From the NCBI GenBank assembly GCA_946406665.1, contig CAMJLE010000001.1:1-64000 (forward strand): a stretch of DNA of 64,000 nucleotides, read 5' to 3'. The notes under the pieces were generated by a model. The model made no database searches and was not told the origin of the DNA. It was given only the letters and a program-made list of their open reading frames with translations. Position numbers and translations under genes: made by a program. Positions 38,169-47,991 of this stretch are shown piece by piece; the first letter of the stretch is position 1, and each line of letters starts with the position of its first letter. This DNA comes from an uncultured Candidatus Saccharibacteria bacterium. Its GTDB lineage: Bacteria > Patescibacteriota > Saccharimonadia > Saccharimonadales > Saccharimonadaceae.

Positions 38169-38534
38169 TTAAGCCTCTGCTGTTTCTTCGCCAGCTTCTT
38201 CAGCTGGAGCTTCTTCTTCCTTTGGTTGGTTTTTGCGAAGCTTGTCGGCATGCTTTGCGTTTGCATGCTTCTCGTTTGGCATTTTAACCCATTTTGGCAT
38301 CTTGATGCCTTCTTTGACTAAAATGCGAATCACGCGAGTGCTCGGCTGAGCACCGTTGCTGAGATATTTTTCGACTTCTTTTTTATCAAGGACGGTTTCC
38401 TTGGTATGTGGGTTGTAGCTGCCGACCTGAGCGACGATACGACCCGAAAGAGGGTGACGTTGCGCTTCTTGGACGACTATCCGATAAAGCGGGAAAGCTT
38501 TACGGCCATTACGCTGTAAGCGAATCGCAAGCAT
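38169..38534 (-). CDS. rpsP: 30S ribosomal protein bS16
   Basis: MLAIRLQRNGRKAFPLYRIVVQEAQRHPLSGRIVAQVGSYNPHT. Confidence 0.97.
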   Translation of the reverse strand: MLAIRLQRNGRKAFPLYRIVVQEAQRHPLSGRIVAQVGSYNPHTKETVLDKKEVEKYLSNGAQPSTRVIRILVKEGIKMPKWVKMPNEKHANAKHADKLRKNQPKEEEAPAEEAGEETAEA

Positions 38535-38615
38535 AATACTCCTTAATTAATTTATCTTGGTTATTATAACTTATTTTTACCTATTGAGCAAGTATACTTC
38601 TTTGAGCATGAAAAA

Positions 38616-38638
38616 TCCCGCCTCAGAGAGGCGGGGAA
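38616..38638 (-). terminator. terminator of the 38644-39102 gene
   Basis: TCCCCGCCTCtctGAGGCGGGA then TTTTT on minus strand. Confidence 0.75.
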
Positions 38639-38643
38639 TCGGA

Positions 38644-39102
38644 CTACGGAAAGATCTTAAACGCCACCCACAAAAGGCATGACGTGAGCAGGACAGCACA
38701 AATGCATGCGAAGCCTTCCCCATGTTTACTGTCTGCCTTATTGACGGCGCTAATTGTGTTGATATAATGACTTATTCCCCACACAACTTCCTTGTCATCG
38801 TTGACGTCGTGGTGGCGACCAAACGCGCCAACCTTGTAAGTGTATCCTCTTTGCCGAGTATGATACACCTTGATGTCGCTGACGCTGCGGCCCGGCTCGT
38901 ATTTTGCCACGATCATGCCCTTGACGGCCGCTTCGGCGGCGTCACGCTCTTCTTCCGCGGCCACGAGCGCCGCTTTGGTAGGCGCGTAGGTGGCGACTGT
39001 GTACCCGCAGGCTACGAAAAATAAGATCACCATAGCCAGCTGTACTATCTTTCTAAAGATACGGTCCATTCGACCTGTTCTTCTATTGCGACTCATTCTC
39101 AT
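38644..39102 (-). CDS. hypothetical two-TM protein
   Basis: ORF with SD GAGGGGGG; TM near each terminus; own promoter and terminator. Confidence 0.7.
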   Translation of the reverse strand: MRMSRNRRTGRMDRIFRKIVQLAMVILFFVACGYTVATYAPTKAALVAAEEERDAAEAAVKGMIVAKYEPGRSVSDIKVYHTRQRGYTYKVGAFGRHHDVNDDKEVVWGISHYINTISAVNKADSKHGEGFACICAVLLTSCLLWVAFKIFP

Positions 39103-39134
39103 CCCCCCTCTCGTGAAATATGTAGTCCTATACT

Positions 39135-39163
39135 ATTATAGCGCATTTATTCATATTTGTCAA
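39135..39163 (-). promoter_or_regulatory. promoter TTGACA-17-TATAAT
   Basis: consensus boxes on minus strand, 39158-39163 and 39135-39140. Confidence 0.75.
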
Positions 39164-39196
39164 GTATAGAATCTCTCGCTGGCGATTTTGAACAGA

Positions 39197-39952
39197 CTAG
39201 GCGCGAGTTTTGCGCTTAGCATCCTGCGGAGCCGTCTTATCCGGATGCTCTTTCTTATATTTGCGAATAGCCTCACTGGCGGCTTTGACCTGAGCTTCTT
39301 GCTTGCTGTGGCCGGTAGCGGTTGCCTTGAGGTTTTCGTTAATATAAACACCAAGCGTAAAGACCTTATCGTGATCGGGCCCCTCTTCTTTCATGACGCG
39401 ATAGACCGGCGTCACGCCGTCAATACGCTGGGCGAGCTCTTGCAAGTAGGACTTTGAATCGCGCCAGGATTCATTCTCGAGAATTTCATCTATCTTCGTA
39501 AGAGTATTGTCATGAATGAATTTTTCAGCAACGCCATAGCCCTTGTCTAGATAGATAGCGCCAATAATCGCCTCGTAGCAGTCCGCCATGATGACATGAT
39601 GGGCGCGTTCGGAACCGTTCTTTTCGCCCCTGCTAAGGCGCACGAGCGGACCATAGCCGAGTTTCTCGCCACTGGCGGCATTAGACTCGGTGTTGACGAG
39701 CGCGGCGCGCCAGCTGGTCATTATCCCCTCTGGCTGGTCATAGTTTTTGAAGAGGAAGTCCGATGTGACCAACTCCAAAACGGCATCTCCTAAGAATTCT
39801 AGACGCTCGTTATGCTCAACCGCCGTCTTTTTATGCTCGTTGACATAAGAGCGATGAGTCAAAGCGGTGATTAGTAGGTTGATGTCCGAAAAATTAATAC
39901 CAAGTTTGTTTTTAGCAAACTCTTTATACGCATCAAGTTGTTCTTTATTCAT
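39197..39952 (-). CDS. rnc: ribonuclease III
   Basis: LTHRSYVNEH...HNERLEFLGDAVLELV, ADCYEAIIGAIYLDKG, C-terminal dsRBD. Confidence 0.96.
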   Translation of the reverse strand: MNKEQLDAYKEFAKNKLGINFSDINLLITALTHRSYVNEHKKTAVEHNERLEFLGDAVLELVTSDFLFKNYDQPEGIMTSWRAALVNTESNAASGEKLGYGPLVRLSRGEKNGSERAHHVIMADCYEAIIGAIYLDKGYGVAEKFIHDNTLTKIDEILENESWRDSKSYLQELAQRIDGVTPVYRVMKEEGPDHDKVFTLGVYINENLKATATGHSKQEAQVKAASEAIRKYKKEHPDKTAPQDAKRKTRA

Positions 39953-40638
39953 TAATATTCCCCACTACGAATTTTGCGTTTTGCAATTAACATTAGTTTT
40001 TCTATGTCGGCATACTCGATTGCATCAAGTGCGTCAGCGAAACTAAACCAGCGGATACCGTTCATCCATTTTTCTTTCGTTGGGCGCTCGTTCTTATCTA
40101 GCGACTGAACGAGGTAAACTTGAGTCGTCATTAAAACTAGCTTCTCTAGACGGCGATACTTGAAGTGTATTTTGCCTAGCCAAGTTAGTACGTCGACATT
40201 TTTGAGACCGGACTCTTCGCCGATTTCGCGCACTGCGGTCTGCTTGGCCGTCTCTCCGGGCTCAATATGGCCTTTTGGAATAGTCCAGCGATCCTTGCTG
40301 TCTTGGATTAGCAAGATTTCAATATCGTGCTGGTCTGGCGTCATGCGAAAAACTATACCGCCAGCAGTTGGCTCACGCACGATTTCTTTGATCTCTGGTT
40401 TTTTGCGCAGAACAACTTGTCGAAACTTCTCGAGTTTCGGCTCTTTATAGAGCTCAGTAGGCAAAGCCTCTGGAATTTTGTATCCGTTACGATGGCTCTT
40501 CGTGTTATTGTTGTTGCTGTTCTTACTTGATGATGTAGATCGGTGTGCGGCGTTCTTAGTCCTTGGATTCTTCGCTAGCTTGTTCTGACTCTGTTTCTGC
40601 TGGGGCTGCTTCTTCCTTGGTCTTTTCTGATTCTGCAT
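39952..40638 (-). CDS. NUDIX hydrolase with basic N-terminus
   Basis: [23 protein letters not shown] Nudix box. Confidence 0.92.
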   Translation of the reverse strand: MQNQKRPRKKQPQQKQSQNKLAKNPRTKNAAHRSTSSSKNSNNNNTKSHRNGYKIPEALPTELYKEPKLEKFRQVVLRKKPEIKEIVREPTAGGIVFRMTPDQHDIEILLIQDSKDRWTIPKGHIEPGETAKQTAVREIGEESGLKNVDVLTWLGKIHFKYRRLEKLVLMTTQVYLVQSLDKNERPTKEKWMNGIRWFSFADALDAIEYADIEKLMLIAKRKIRSGEY

Positions 40639-41083
40639 GCTTTCTATTATCCTCTCCCCCGATATTACGATAAGCAGTGCCTAGTACGCCATTAATGAAC
40701 TTAGAAGAGTTGTCGGAACCAAAAGCTTTAGCGAGCTCTACGGCCTCATTAATAGCTACTTTTGGAGGCACTTTGTCTTGACGGCGCGTCAATTCAAAAA
40801 GACCAATCCTCAGGACATTGCGGTCGATTGAGGAAATACTAGAAATTGGCCATTCTGGCGCCATTGGCTGCAACTCTTTGTCGAGTTGTTCCATTTCATC
40901 AAAAACACCATGCGTTAGGTCATGGACGAAATCTACGTCTCCTAATGCCTTAGCATAGGGTTCGATGTTTTTTGCGACGATACTATCGATGTCGGCCGAG
41001 GCATCGCCTGCCTTACTACGGAATTCGTATTCATACAAACTCTGTAGCGAGATTATTCTGCCGAGATGTCGATTGCTTGCCAC
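40556..41083 (-). CDS. nusB: transcription antitermination factor NusB
   Basis: SLYEYEF...[16 protein letters not shown]...[30 protein letters not shown]. Confidence 0.92.
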   Translation of the reverse strand: MASNRHLGRIISLQSLYEYEFRSKAGDASADIDSIVAKNIEPYAKALGDVDFVHDLTHGVFDEMEQLDKELQPMAPEWPISSISSIDRNVLRIGLFELTRRQDKVPPKVAINEAVELAKAFGSDNSSKFINGVLGTAYRNIGGEDNRKHAESEKTKEEAAPAETESEQASEESKD

Positions 41084-41101
41084 GTTTTACTGCCTCCCTT
41101 T

Positions 41102-41323
41102 TTATTTTTTCTTACTGTCTTTTTTACAATCACAATCTTTGCAATCGCAATTTTTATTTCCGCACTTTTTGCAGGTTTTAAGTTTGAGATTTGGGGTTTT
41201 CTTCGCAGTCTCAAAAGCTTTAACTGGAGAGTGCTTGTTTACACTACGAGCTAGCGTCAAACGCAAGTGGCTACGGCGTAGGCCGGTCTTGCGAGGGCTA
41301 CTCTGTTTTTTCGGTTCAGGCAT
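41102..41323 (-). CDS. rpmF: ribosomal protein bL32-like with Cys-rich tail
   Basis: PKKQSSPRKTGLRRSHLRL resembles L32 N-terminus; C-terminal CKKCGNKNCDCKDCDCKKDSKKK. Confidence 0.65.
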   Translation of the reverse strand: MPEPKKQSSPRKTGLRRSHLRLTLARSVNKHSPVKAFETAKKTPNLKLKTCKKCGNKNCDCKDCDCKKDSKKK

Positions 41324-41432
41324 GTAAAAATGCTCCTTCTTTGATATATTACTTTGGCATTAGTTTACTATATTTCTGAGGTTTTTACAAGTGGGCAGCA
41401 TCACTAGGCTTCTCTATGCTATAATTAAGCTT

Positions 41433-42290
41433 ATGAAAATACGGAAGGCGAAGTCGCGAATCAAGCTCGCATTAAGTTGCGCGCTAGCTCTTGTTTGCGT
41501 GGTTGGAATTGGCGTATCTGGCTATAAGATTATTGAGTGGAAGATCGATTCTGAACGCACAAAGAACCAGCAAGAGGAAATTGTGGTTATTGCCGATGTT
41601 ACGGAAAAAGAGGACGACGAAAAGACCGAGGTTATCGAACAAAAGAAGCCAGACCCGAAGACTGGCCCATACTGGGACTATATTAAGATGAGGCTTATTG
41701 ATGTTGATTTTGGTGAGCTAAAAAAGAAGAACCCAGACACGGTGAGCTGGATTTCGCTAAGCGGAACAAATATTAACTACCCAGTAGTCCAATCGACCGA
41801 TAATGATTTCTATTTGCACCATACTTTTGATCGAAGCTACAATCAGGCGGGTTGGGTGTTCGCCGATTATCGCAACGCTATAGATGGCACTGATAAAAAT
41901 ATGATTTTTTACGCCCACGGGCGCGTTGATGGCACGATGTTCGGCACCTTACGAAATGCTCTGTCGAATGGCTGGCTAAGTAATACTAGTAACTTCACGG
42001 TACGTACAGCCAACGAACACGAGAGCTCGCTATGGCAGGCTTTCAGCGTATATCATATTCCGACTACTAGTGATTATATTAGGACTGATTTTGCGGGCGA
42101 TGAGGATTTCGAGCAGTTCGCCAATACACTCATGAAGCGTAGTGCATACAACTTTCATACGACAGTTTCTGGTTCCGACCACATCCTTACATTATCCACC
42201 TGCTACAGCGAAACAGAACGCGTAGTTTTGCACGCGAAGTTGATTAAACGACAAGCCAAGGCATCCGTGCCGGCGACTACGGATTTGTAA
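41433..42290 (+). CDS. class B-like sortase
   Basis: INYPVVQSTDNDFYLHHTFDRSYNQAGWVFADYRN, MIFYAHGRVDGTMFGTL, LTLSTCYSETERVVLHAKLI. Confidence 0.92.
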   Translation: MKIRKAKSRIKLALSCALALVCVVGIGVSGYKIIEWKIDSERTKNQQEEIVVIADVTEKEDDEKTEVIEQKKPDPKTGPYWDYIKMRLIDVDFGELKKKNPDTVSWISLSGTNINYPVVQSTDNDFYLHHTFDRSYNQAGWVFADYRNAIDGTDKNMIFYAHGRVDGTMFGTLRNALSNGWLSNTSNFTVRTANEHESSLWQAFSVYHIPTTSDYIRTDFAGDEDFEQFANTLMKRSAYNFHTTVSGSDHILTLSTCYSETERVVLHAKLIKRQAKASVPATTDL

Positions 42291-42316
42291 TTATTCGCGG
42301 CCGGCACATATGTGCC

Positions 42317-45127
42317 TTATTTGATAACTATATTCACTAAACGTGTCTTTGGAACTACGATAACCTTGACGATTTCCTTGCCATCCGTGAATGTCTTTAT
42401 TTTTTCGTCGGCAAGCGCTAGTTCCTCTAGCTTGGCCTCATCCTCGGCGTCGCCCGCAGCGATTTGAATGCGCGCGCGAAGCTTGCCGTTAACTTGGACG
42501 ACCATCTCGACTTCGTCATCGACGAGGTATTTCTCGTCCCACTTTGGCCAAATATCGTCAGACTTGAGCTCTTCGAGCATTTCCGATGCCAGATGTGGCG
42601 CAAACGGCTTAAGTAGCTTGGCGAGTGAAATCAAATCCTCTTTATTGGCGCCCTTTTTATATAGCTCATTTACAAACTCCATCAATGCAGCGACAGCCGT
42701 ATTGAAGTTATTGCGATGCATATCTTCGGTAACTTTTTTGATAGTCTTGTGACGATATGCGAGGTTTGTGTCTTCTTTGATGCATTTTTTGTCGAAAGTT
42801 AGAGTCCAACAACGATTCAGGAAGCGGTACACGCCTCCGATTGCTTCAGTGCTCCATGCAGCATCCATATTATATGGCCCAATAAACAATTCGTAAGTAC
42901 GAAGCGTATCTGCGCCATAGCCTTGATTGATAACATCGAGTGGATCGATGACGTTGCCCTTCGACTTCGACATCTTCTTGCCGTCTGGTGCATTAATATA
43001 GCCGTTGTACAGCAATTTTTTAATAGGTTCACGGAAGTTTAGATAGCCCTCGTCGGCAAAGAATTTGCACCAGAAGCGAACATAGAGTAAGTGCGCAACC
43101 GCATGGTCGCCACCACAATAAACGTCGGTAGGTGCCCAAAAATTAACTTTCTCTGGCGCCCAGGCTTGATTCTTATTATGTGGATCAGTATAGCGCCAGA
43201 GGTACCAGCTCGAACAAGCATACCCATCAAGCGTATCTGTCTCGCGCATCATTTTTTCGCCATTGATTGTAACTTCCATGAATTCCTTGGATTTTGCGAG
43301 AGCACTACGTCCAGACTTATCCGGTTTATAATCGTCAATCTTTGGCAGCATAACCGGCAATTGATCTTCAGGAATTGCGTGCGGATTACCCTGTTTGTCG
43401 TAGGCTATAGGAATCGGACAACCCCAGTAGCGTTGTCGCGAAATTAGCCAGTCGCGCATACGATAAGTAACTTTGCTGCGACCAAGCTTCTTCTTTTCTA
43501 GCCATGCAATTATGCGTTCGCTCGCAATAGCATGCTCCAGACCGTCGTATTCGCCAGAATTTATCATGATGCCGGCGCCAGCCATAGCGCTAGGGCTCTT
43601 GTAGTAATTAAAAGTTTTTACGTGGAGTTCGTCTTGGATTTTTGCAAGAACTTCTTTCTCACTTAGCCATTCAACGTCGAGTTTTTCGTCGGCATCAAGC
43701 TTCTGCTTATTGCGCTTGTCTGATTTTAGTTGAAATACGAAGCCGTAGAATTCTTTTTCGACGTATTCTTTTCGGCTAGCCGCATAGAAATGATGAAGGA
43801 TGCGTGGAGTCTCCGTAATTAATTCCAAATCTACATATCCGGTTTCTTCGGCTATCTCGCGAAGCGCACACTCTTCTGGTGTTTCGCCTTTCTTACTACT
43901 GCCGCCCGGGAAAAGATGCCAATCGTGACCATCTGTCTTGCTCCAGTCTAATACTAAGTATTTCTTAGTATTTGGATCATATACTACGCCAAGGGAGCCC
44001 CATTCTTTTCTTTCTGCTTCGTCGTTAGCGTCGCCAGTGGTTTCTTCGATGACTTGACGAATTGGAAGATTGAATTTCTGCGCAAACTCATAGTCGCGCG
44101 TATCGTGAGCCGGAACCGCCATAATAGCGCCCTCGCCGTACCCAGCCAAGACATAATCCGCGACCCAAACCGGTATTTTTTCGTTATTAATAGGGTTAAT
44201 TGCATACGCACCGGTGAAGACGCCGGTTTTTTTCTTGTTCTCTTGGCGTTCAATCTCGGATTTCTTGATTGCTTCCGCGCAATATTTTTCAACCTTTGAG
44301 TGTTCTTTCGTGGCGACAATCTTTTTAATTAGCGGATGCTCTGGCGCCAAGACTAGAAAAGTGGCGCCGAATAGCGTGTCTGGGCGAGTAGTAAAAACAG
44401 TAACTTTTTCGTTTGAGCCATCAATGCGAAAATCAATTTCTGCGCCCTCACTACGGCCAATCCAATTCTTCTGCATGGTCTTGATTTTTTCTGGCCAATC
44501 AAGAGAATCGATTTCGTCGAGTAGTTCGTCCGCATATGCAGTGATTTTGAAGAACCACTGTTTCATCTTTTTCTTTTCGACTTCGTGACCACAGCGCCAG
44601 CAGCAACCACCCTCTACCTGCTCGTTTGCGAGTACCGTCTGATCGACCGGGCACCACCATTGATAGCTCTCTGCTTGATATGCGAGGCCTTTTTTGAATA
44701 GCTGAAGAAAACACCATTGAGTCCACTTGTAATATTCTGGGTCGGAAGTATTAATTTCGCGCGACCAATCGATTGCATAACCTAGGCGCTTCGCCTGCTT
44801 GCGGAAATTATCAATATTAGTTTTTGTGACTTCTTGAGGGGAAATGCCAGTCTTGATAGCGTAGTTCTCGGCAGGAAGCCCAAAAGTGTCATAGCCAAAT
44901 GGGCGCAAAACATTCATTTCTTGCTGCGCGTAGAAACGAGCTAAACAATCTACGATAGAAAAATTGCGAACGTGGCCAACATGAAGGCCGGCGCCGGACG
45001 GATAAGGAAACATTTCCGCGAGAAACATCTTCGGACGCTCGTCGTCGTCTTTTGCGGCAAAAGGTTTTTCTTCTTCCCAACGCTTTTGCCATTTTTCTTC
45101 TATTTTTAGTGGATCGTAATGGCTCAT
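42317..45127 (-). CDS. leuS: leucyl-tRNA synthetase with inserted Nudix domain
   Basis: HVGH, KMSKS, TTRPDTLFG, GYGEGAIMAVPAHDTRDYEFA; consensus Nudix box GSSKKGETPEECALREIAEETGY inside CP1. Confidence 0.97.
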   Translation of the reverse strand: MSHYDPLKIEEKWQKRWEEEKPFAAKDDDERPKMFLAEMFPYPSGAGLHVGHVRNFSIVDCLARFYAQQEMNVLRPFGYDTFGLPAENYAIKTGISPQEVTKTNIDNFRKQAKRLGYAIDWSREINTSDPEYYKWTQWCFLQLFKKGLAYQAESYQWWCPVDQTVLANEQVEGGCCWRCGHEVEKKKMKQWFFKITAYADELLDEIDSLDWPEKIKTMQKNWIGRSEGAEIDFRIDGSNEKVTVFTTRPDTLFGATFLVLAPEHPLIKKIVATKEHSKVEKYCAEAIKKSEIERQENKKKTGVFTGAYAINPINNEKIPVWVADYVLAGYGEGAIMAVPAHDTRDYEFAQKFNLPIRQVIEETTGDANDEAERKEWGSLGVVYDPNTKKYLVLDWSKTDGHDWHLFPGGSSKKGETPEECALREIAEETGYVDLELITETPRILHHFYAASRKEYVEKEFYGFVFQLKSDKRNKQKLDADEKLDVEWLSEKEVLAKIQDELHVKTFNYYKSPSAMAGAGIMINSGEYDGLEHAIASERIIAWLEKKKLGRSKVTYRMRDWLISRQRYWGCPIPIAYDKQGNPHAIPEDQLPVMLPKIDDYKPDKSGRSALAKSKEFMEVTINGEKMMRETDTLDGYACSSWYLWRYTDPHNKNQAWAPEKVNFWAPTDVYCGGDHAVAHLLYVRFWCKFFADEGYLNFREPIKKLLYNGYINAPDGKKMSKSKGNVIDPLDVINQGYGADTLRTYELFIGPYNMDAAWSTEAIGGVYRFLNRCWTLTFDKKCIKEDTNLAYRHKTIKKVTEDMHRNNFNTAVAALMEFVNELYKKGANKEDLISLAKLLKPFAPHLASEMLEELKSDDIWPKWDEKYLVDDEVEMVVQVNGKLRARIQIAAGDAEDEAKLEELALADEKIKTFTDGKEIVKVIVVPKTRLVNIVIK

Positions 45128-45213
45128 AATTAACATATTTTACCCTATTTTCTAAGAGGTGTAAAATGCTCGCGTTTTAACACAAAAAGCATTTCGTAGT
45201 GTATAATAATGTA

Positions 45214-47949
45214 ATGGCAAAACTTAAAACTGCGAGTAATAAGAAAAAGGCCACTAAATCCGTATCCAGCAGGCGCCCCATCAAAAAGGCGACCAAGAAA
45301 AACGGAATGAGCCTGTATTCCAATTTAGCTTACAAACGCCGCGTCAAGGAGGATATGCGCGCGCGCAAGAAAGCCGAAGAATTAGCTAAACTACCAAAGA
45401 ATCCTTTCTTGCGTTTCTTTGCAAGATTAAGACCAGACCGCGTCTTTAAGGCAATCTTCTCCAAAGAGGGCTTAATCAGAATTCTTAAGTTCATCGTAGT
45501 CTGTATATTGCTGATGATTATTGCAGTTGGCGGTTTGTTCTTGTATTTCAAGAAGGATTTATCCGAAATAGATCCAGAAGAGCTAGCAAGCAGAGTGCAA
45601 AATACCGTTAATACCTACTATGACCGAAATGGCGAGTTGCTTTGGGAAGATAAGGGAGACGGCGATTATCGCTTAGTTGTTGACGGTAGCGAGATTTCGT
45701 CATACATGCGCCAAGCAACAGTCGCAATTGAGGATAGAAACTTCTACAACCACGCGGGCGTAGATTTGGGCGGTATCGCTCGCGCCGTATACGTCACGGT
45801 TCTCAAGCGCGGAAACGTACAAGGCGGCTCCACGTTAACTCAGCAGTTGATAAAACAAGTTTATTTCTCAGACGAAGCTAAAGACCGTTCATTCTCTGGC
45901 ATTCCTCGCAAGATTAAGGAAATGATTCTTGCGATTGAAGTCGAAAAAATGTACGACAAAGAGCAGATTATTACAATGTATCTGAACGAGTCGCCATACG
46001 GTGGTCGCCGTAACGGTGTCGAGTCGGCAGCTCAGACCTACTTTAAGAAGAGCGCGAAAGACCTCGATTTGGCAGAATCCGCATTACTCGCAGCGATTCC
46101 GAACAATCCGGGCGTATTAAACCCGTACAATATCGACGGGAATAAGGCACTTCTGCAGCGCCAACATTACGTTCTAGACGCAATGGTCGACATGAACTAC
46201 ATCACCGAAGAAGAGGCCGAGAAGGCAAAGAAGGTAGACATTCTCGACAAACTGCAACCAGAGCAGAACCAATACGCTGGCATGAAAGCGCCTTGGTTTG
46301 TCCTTGAGGTTAAGTCGCAATTGGAGAAGAAGTACGGCATCAAGACGATGCGCGAGGGTGGCTTCAAGATTAAGACTACCGTTGATTTACGTGCGCAAAA
46401 ACTCGCCGAAGAGGCCGTACGGCAGGGGCAAAAGATTTTCTACATCAATGGCGCAGACAATGCGGCGCTAGTATCGGTCGATGTAGAGACGGCTCAAGTT
46501 ATCGCGATGGTCGGTAGTGTCGACTGGAATAAACAAGGCTACGGCCAAGTAAATGCAACAACTTCTCTACTAGAGCCAGCATCATCAATTAAGCCGATTC
46601 TCGACTACACGCCACTATTCATGAAGCGTGATGGCGTAAACTACGCGCCTGGCACAATCTTACGCGATGAGAATATCAATTCGATTTATTGCGCAGGCTC
46701 TTACGGAAATTGTAGTGTAAAAAACTATTCCGGTGCCTTCTATGGGAATATTACAATTCGTAAATCCTTGGCTGGCTCATTAAATATTGGCGCCATCAAA
46801 GCTCTGTATATTAATGGCATCGATAATAGCCTTAAGGTGGCGCATGATTTGGGCGATAAGTCATACTGTGCAAACGGCGAGCAGGCCGGTCTATCTATGG
46901 CAATTGGCGGTGGCTGTTCGGTCCGGCCAGTTGAGCACGCTAACGCTTACGCTAGCATCGCACGCGGTGGCGTTTATAAGGATTTGGCTTACTGGCTAGA
47001 AATCAAGAATTCGACTGGCGACGTAATTGATGCTTGGGAAGATACTAAGGGCAATCGAGTTGTCGATGAGCAAGTCGCCTATATGACTATGAGCATCTTG
47101 ACGGATTGTGATTCGCGCAACTTTACCTTCGGCTATTATCTCGCACATAATGCCGGCTTCTGTTCAAACCCGGGCGATGTAGTATTTGGCTCAAAGACTG
47201 GTACTTCGGAAAATGGTAGAGGGCGCGCAAAAGATACTTGGATTTTGACCGCTTCTCCAGTTGTCGCAACGGCAATTTGGAGCGGAAACCACGATGGTTC
47301 ACCGCTTACGGCGGATACTCACAATATCGTGTTCGCAATTAGCTCTGCCTATATCAGCCCACTGCACAACCAAGTTTACGCAAAGGATGGGAAGTGGCGA
47401 AAGGGCCAAAGTTTCTCGGTGCCAAACGGTATCAAGCACACGACGATCAACGGTGTTTACGACTACTGGCCAAGCTGGTATACGCAAAAGAGCTCTGGTA
47501 TCTCAAAGACCTCCAAGACTTTCGATCGTATTAGCAAGAAGCTAGCAACTAGCTGTACGCCAGAAGAGACTAAAGTTACGGCCGACGTTACTAAGATTAT
47601 CGACCCGATGACAAAGAAAGAGTCGTTGCTCGCCGGTGATTATAATCCGAACGAGAAAGACAATGTCCATAGCTGCGGCGACGCAAGACCAAGTGCGTCG
47701 GTAACGATTACTGATTCTGGGGCTGGCGAAGATGGAAGTCAAAGCTGGAAAGTCACCGGAACAGCAACGTTCGGAACTTTCGAACTCTCGAGCTACACGT
47801 TGATAGTAGATGGTCAGACCGTAAAAAGCGGAGGACTGAACCCGTCTAGCGATACCGTCGAATATACTACGACAACTAAGCCGACTAGCGTCAGCTTCAA
47901 GATCGAAGACAAAGCTGGCTACGTATATACAGCAACCGGCGCTAACTAG
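45214..47949 (+). CDS. class A penicillin-binding protein (transglycosylase/transpeptidase)
   Basis: VAIEDRNFYNHAGVDLGGIARA, GGSTLTQQLIKQ, PASSIKP, GSKTGTSE. Confidence 0.96.
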   Translation: MAKLKTASNKKKATKSVSSRRPIKKATKKNGMSLYSNLAYKRRVKEDMRARKKAEELAKLPKNPFLRFFARLRPDRVFKAIFSKEGLIRILKFIVVCILLMIIAVGGLFLYFKKDLSEIDPEELASRVQNTVNTYYDRNGELLWEDKGDGDYRLVVDGSEISSYMRQATVAIEDRNFYNHAGVDLGGIARAVYVTVLKRGNVQGGSTLTQQLIKQVYFSDEAKDRSFSGIPRKIKEMILAIEVEKMYDKEQIITMYLNESPYGGRRNGVESAAQTYFKKSAKDLDLAESALLAAIPNNPGVLNPYNIDGNKALLQRQHYVLDAMVDMNYITEEEAEKAKKVDILDKLQPEQNQYAGMKAPWFVLEVKSQLEKKYGIKTMREGGFKIKTTVDLRAQKLAEEAVRQGQKIFYINGADNAALVSVDVETAQVIAMVGSVDWNKQGYGQVNATTSLLEPASSIKPILDYTPLFMKRDGVNYAPGTILRDENINSIYCAGSYGNCSVKNYSGAFYGNITIRKSLAGSLNIGAIKALYINGIDNSLKVAHDLGDKSYCANGEQAGLSMAIGGGCSVRPVEHANAYASIARGGVYKDLAYWLEIKNSTGDVIDAWEDTKGNRVVDEQVAYMTMSILTDCDSRNFTFGYYLAHNAGFCSNPGDVVFGSKTGTSENGRGRAKDTWILTASPVVATAIWSGNHDGSPLTADTHNIVFAISSAYISPLHNQVYAKDGKWRKGQSFSVPNGIKHTTINGVYDYWPSWYTQKSSGISKTSKTFDRISKKLATSCTPEETKVTADVTKIIDPMTKKESLLAGDYNPNEKDNVHSCGDARPSASVTITDSGAGEDGSQSWKVTGTATFGTFELSSYTLIVDGQTVKSGGLNPSSDTVEYTTTTKPTSVSFKIEDKAGYVYTATGAN

Positions 47950-47959
47950 TTTTAAAAAG

Positions 47960-47991
47960 AAGACCCCTCTACTCTGAGGGGGTCTTTTTAT
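47960..47991 (+). terminator. terminator after PBP gene
   Basis: AGACCCCTCtactctGAGGGGGTCTTTTT. Confidence 0.8.
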
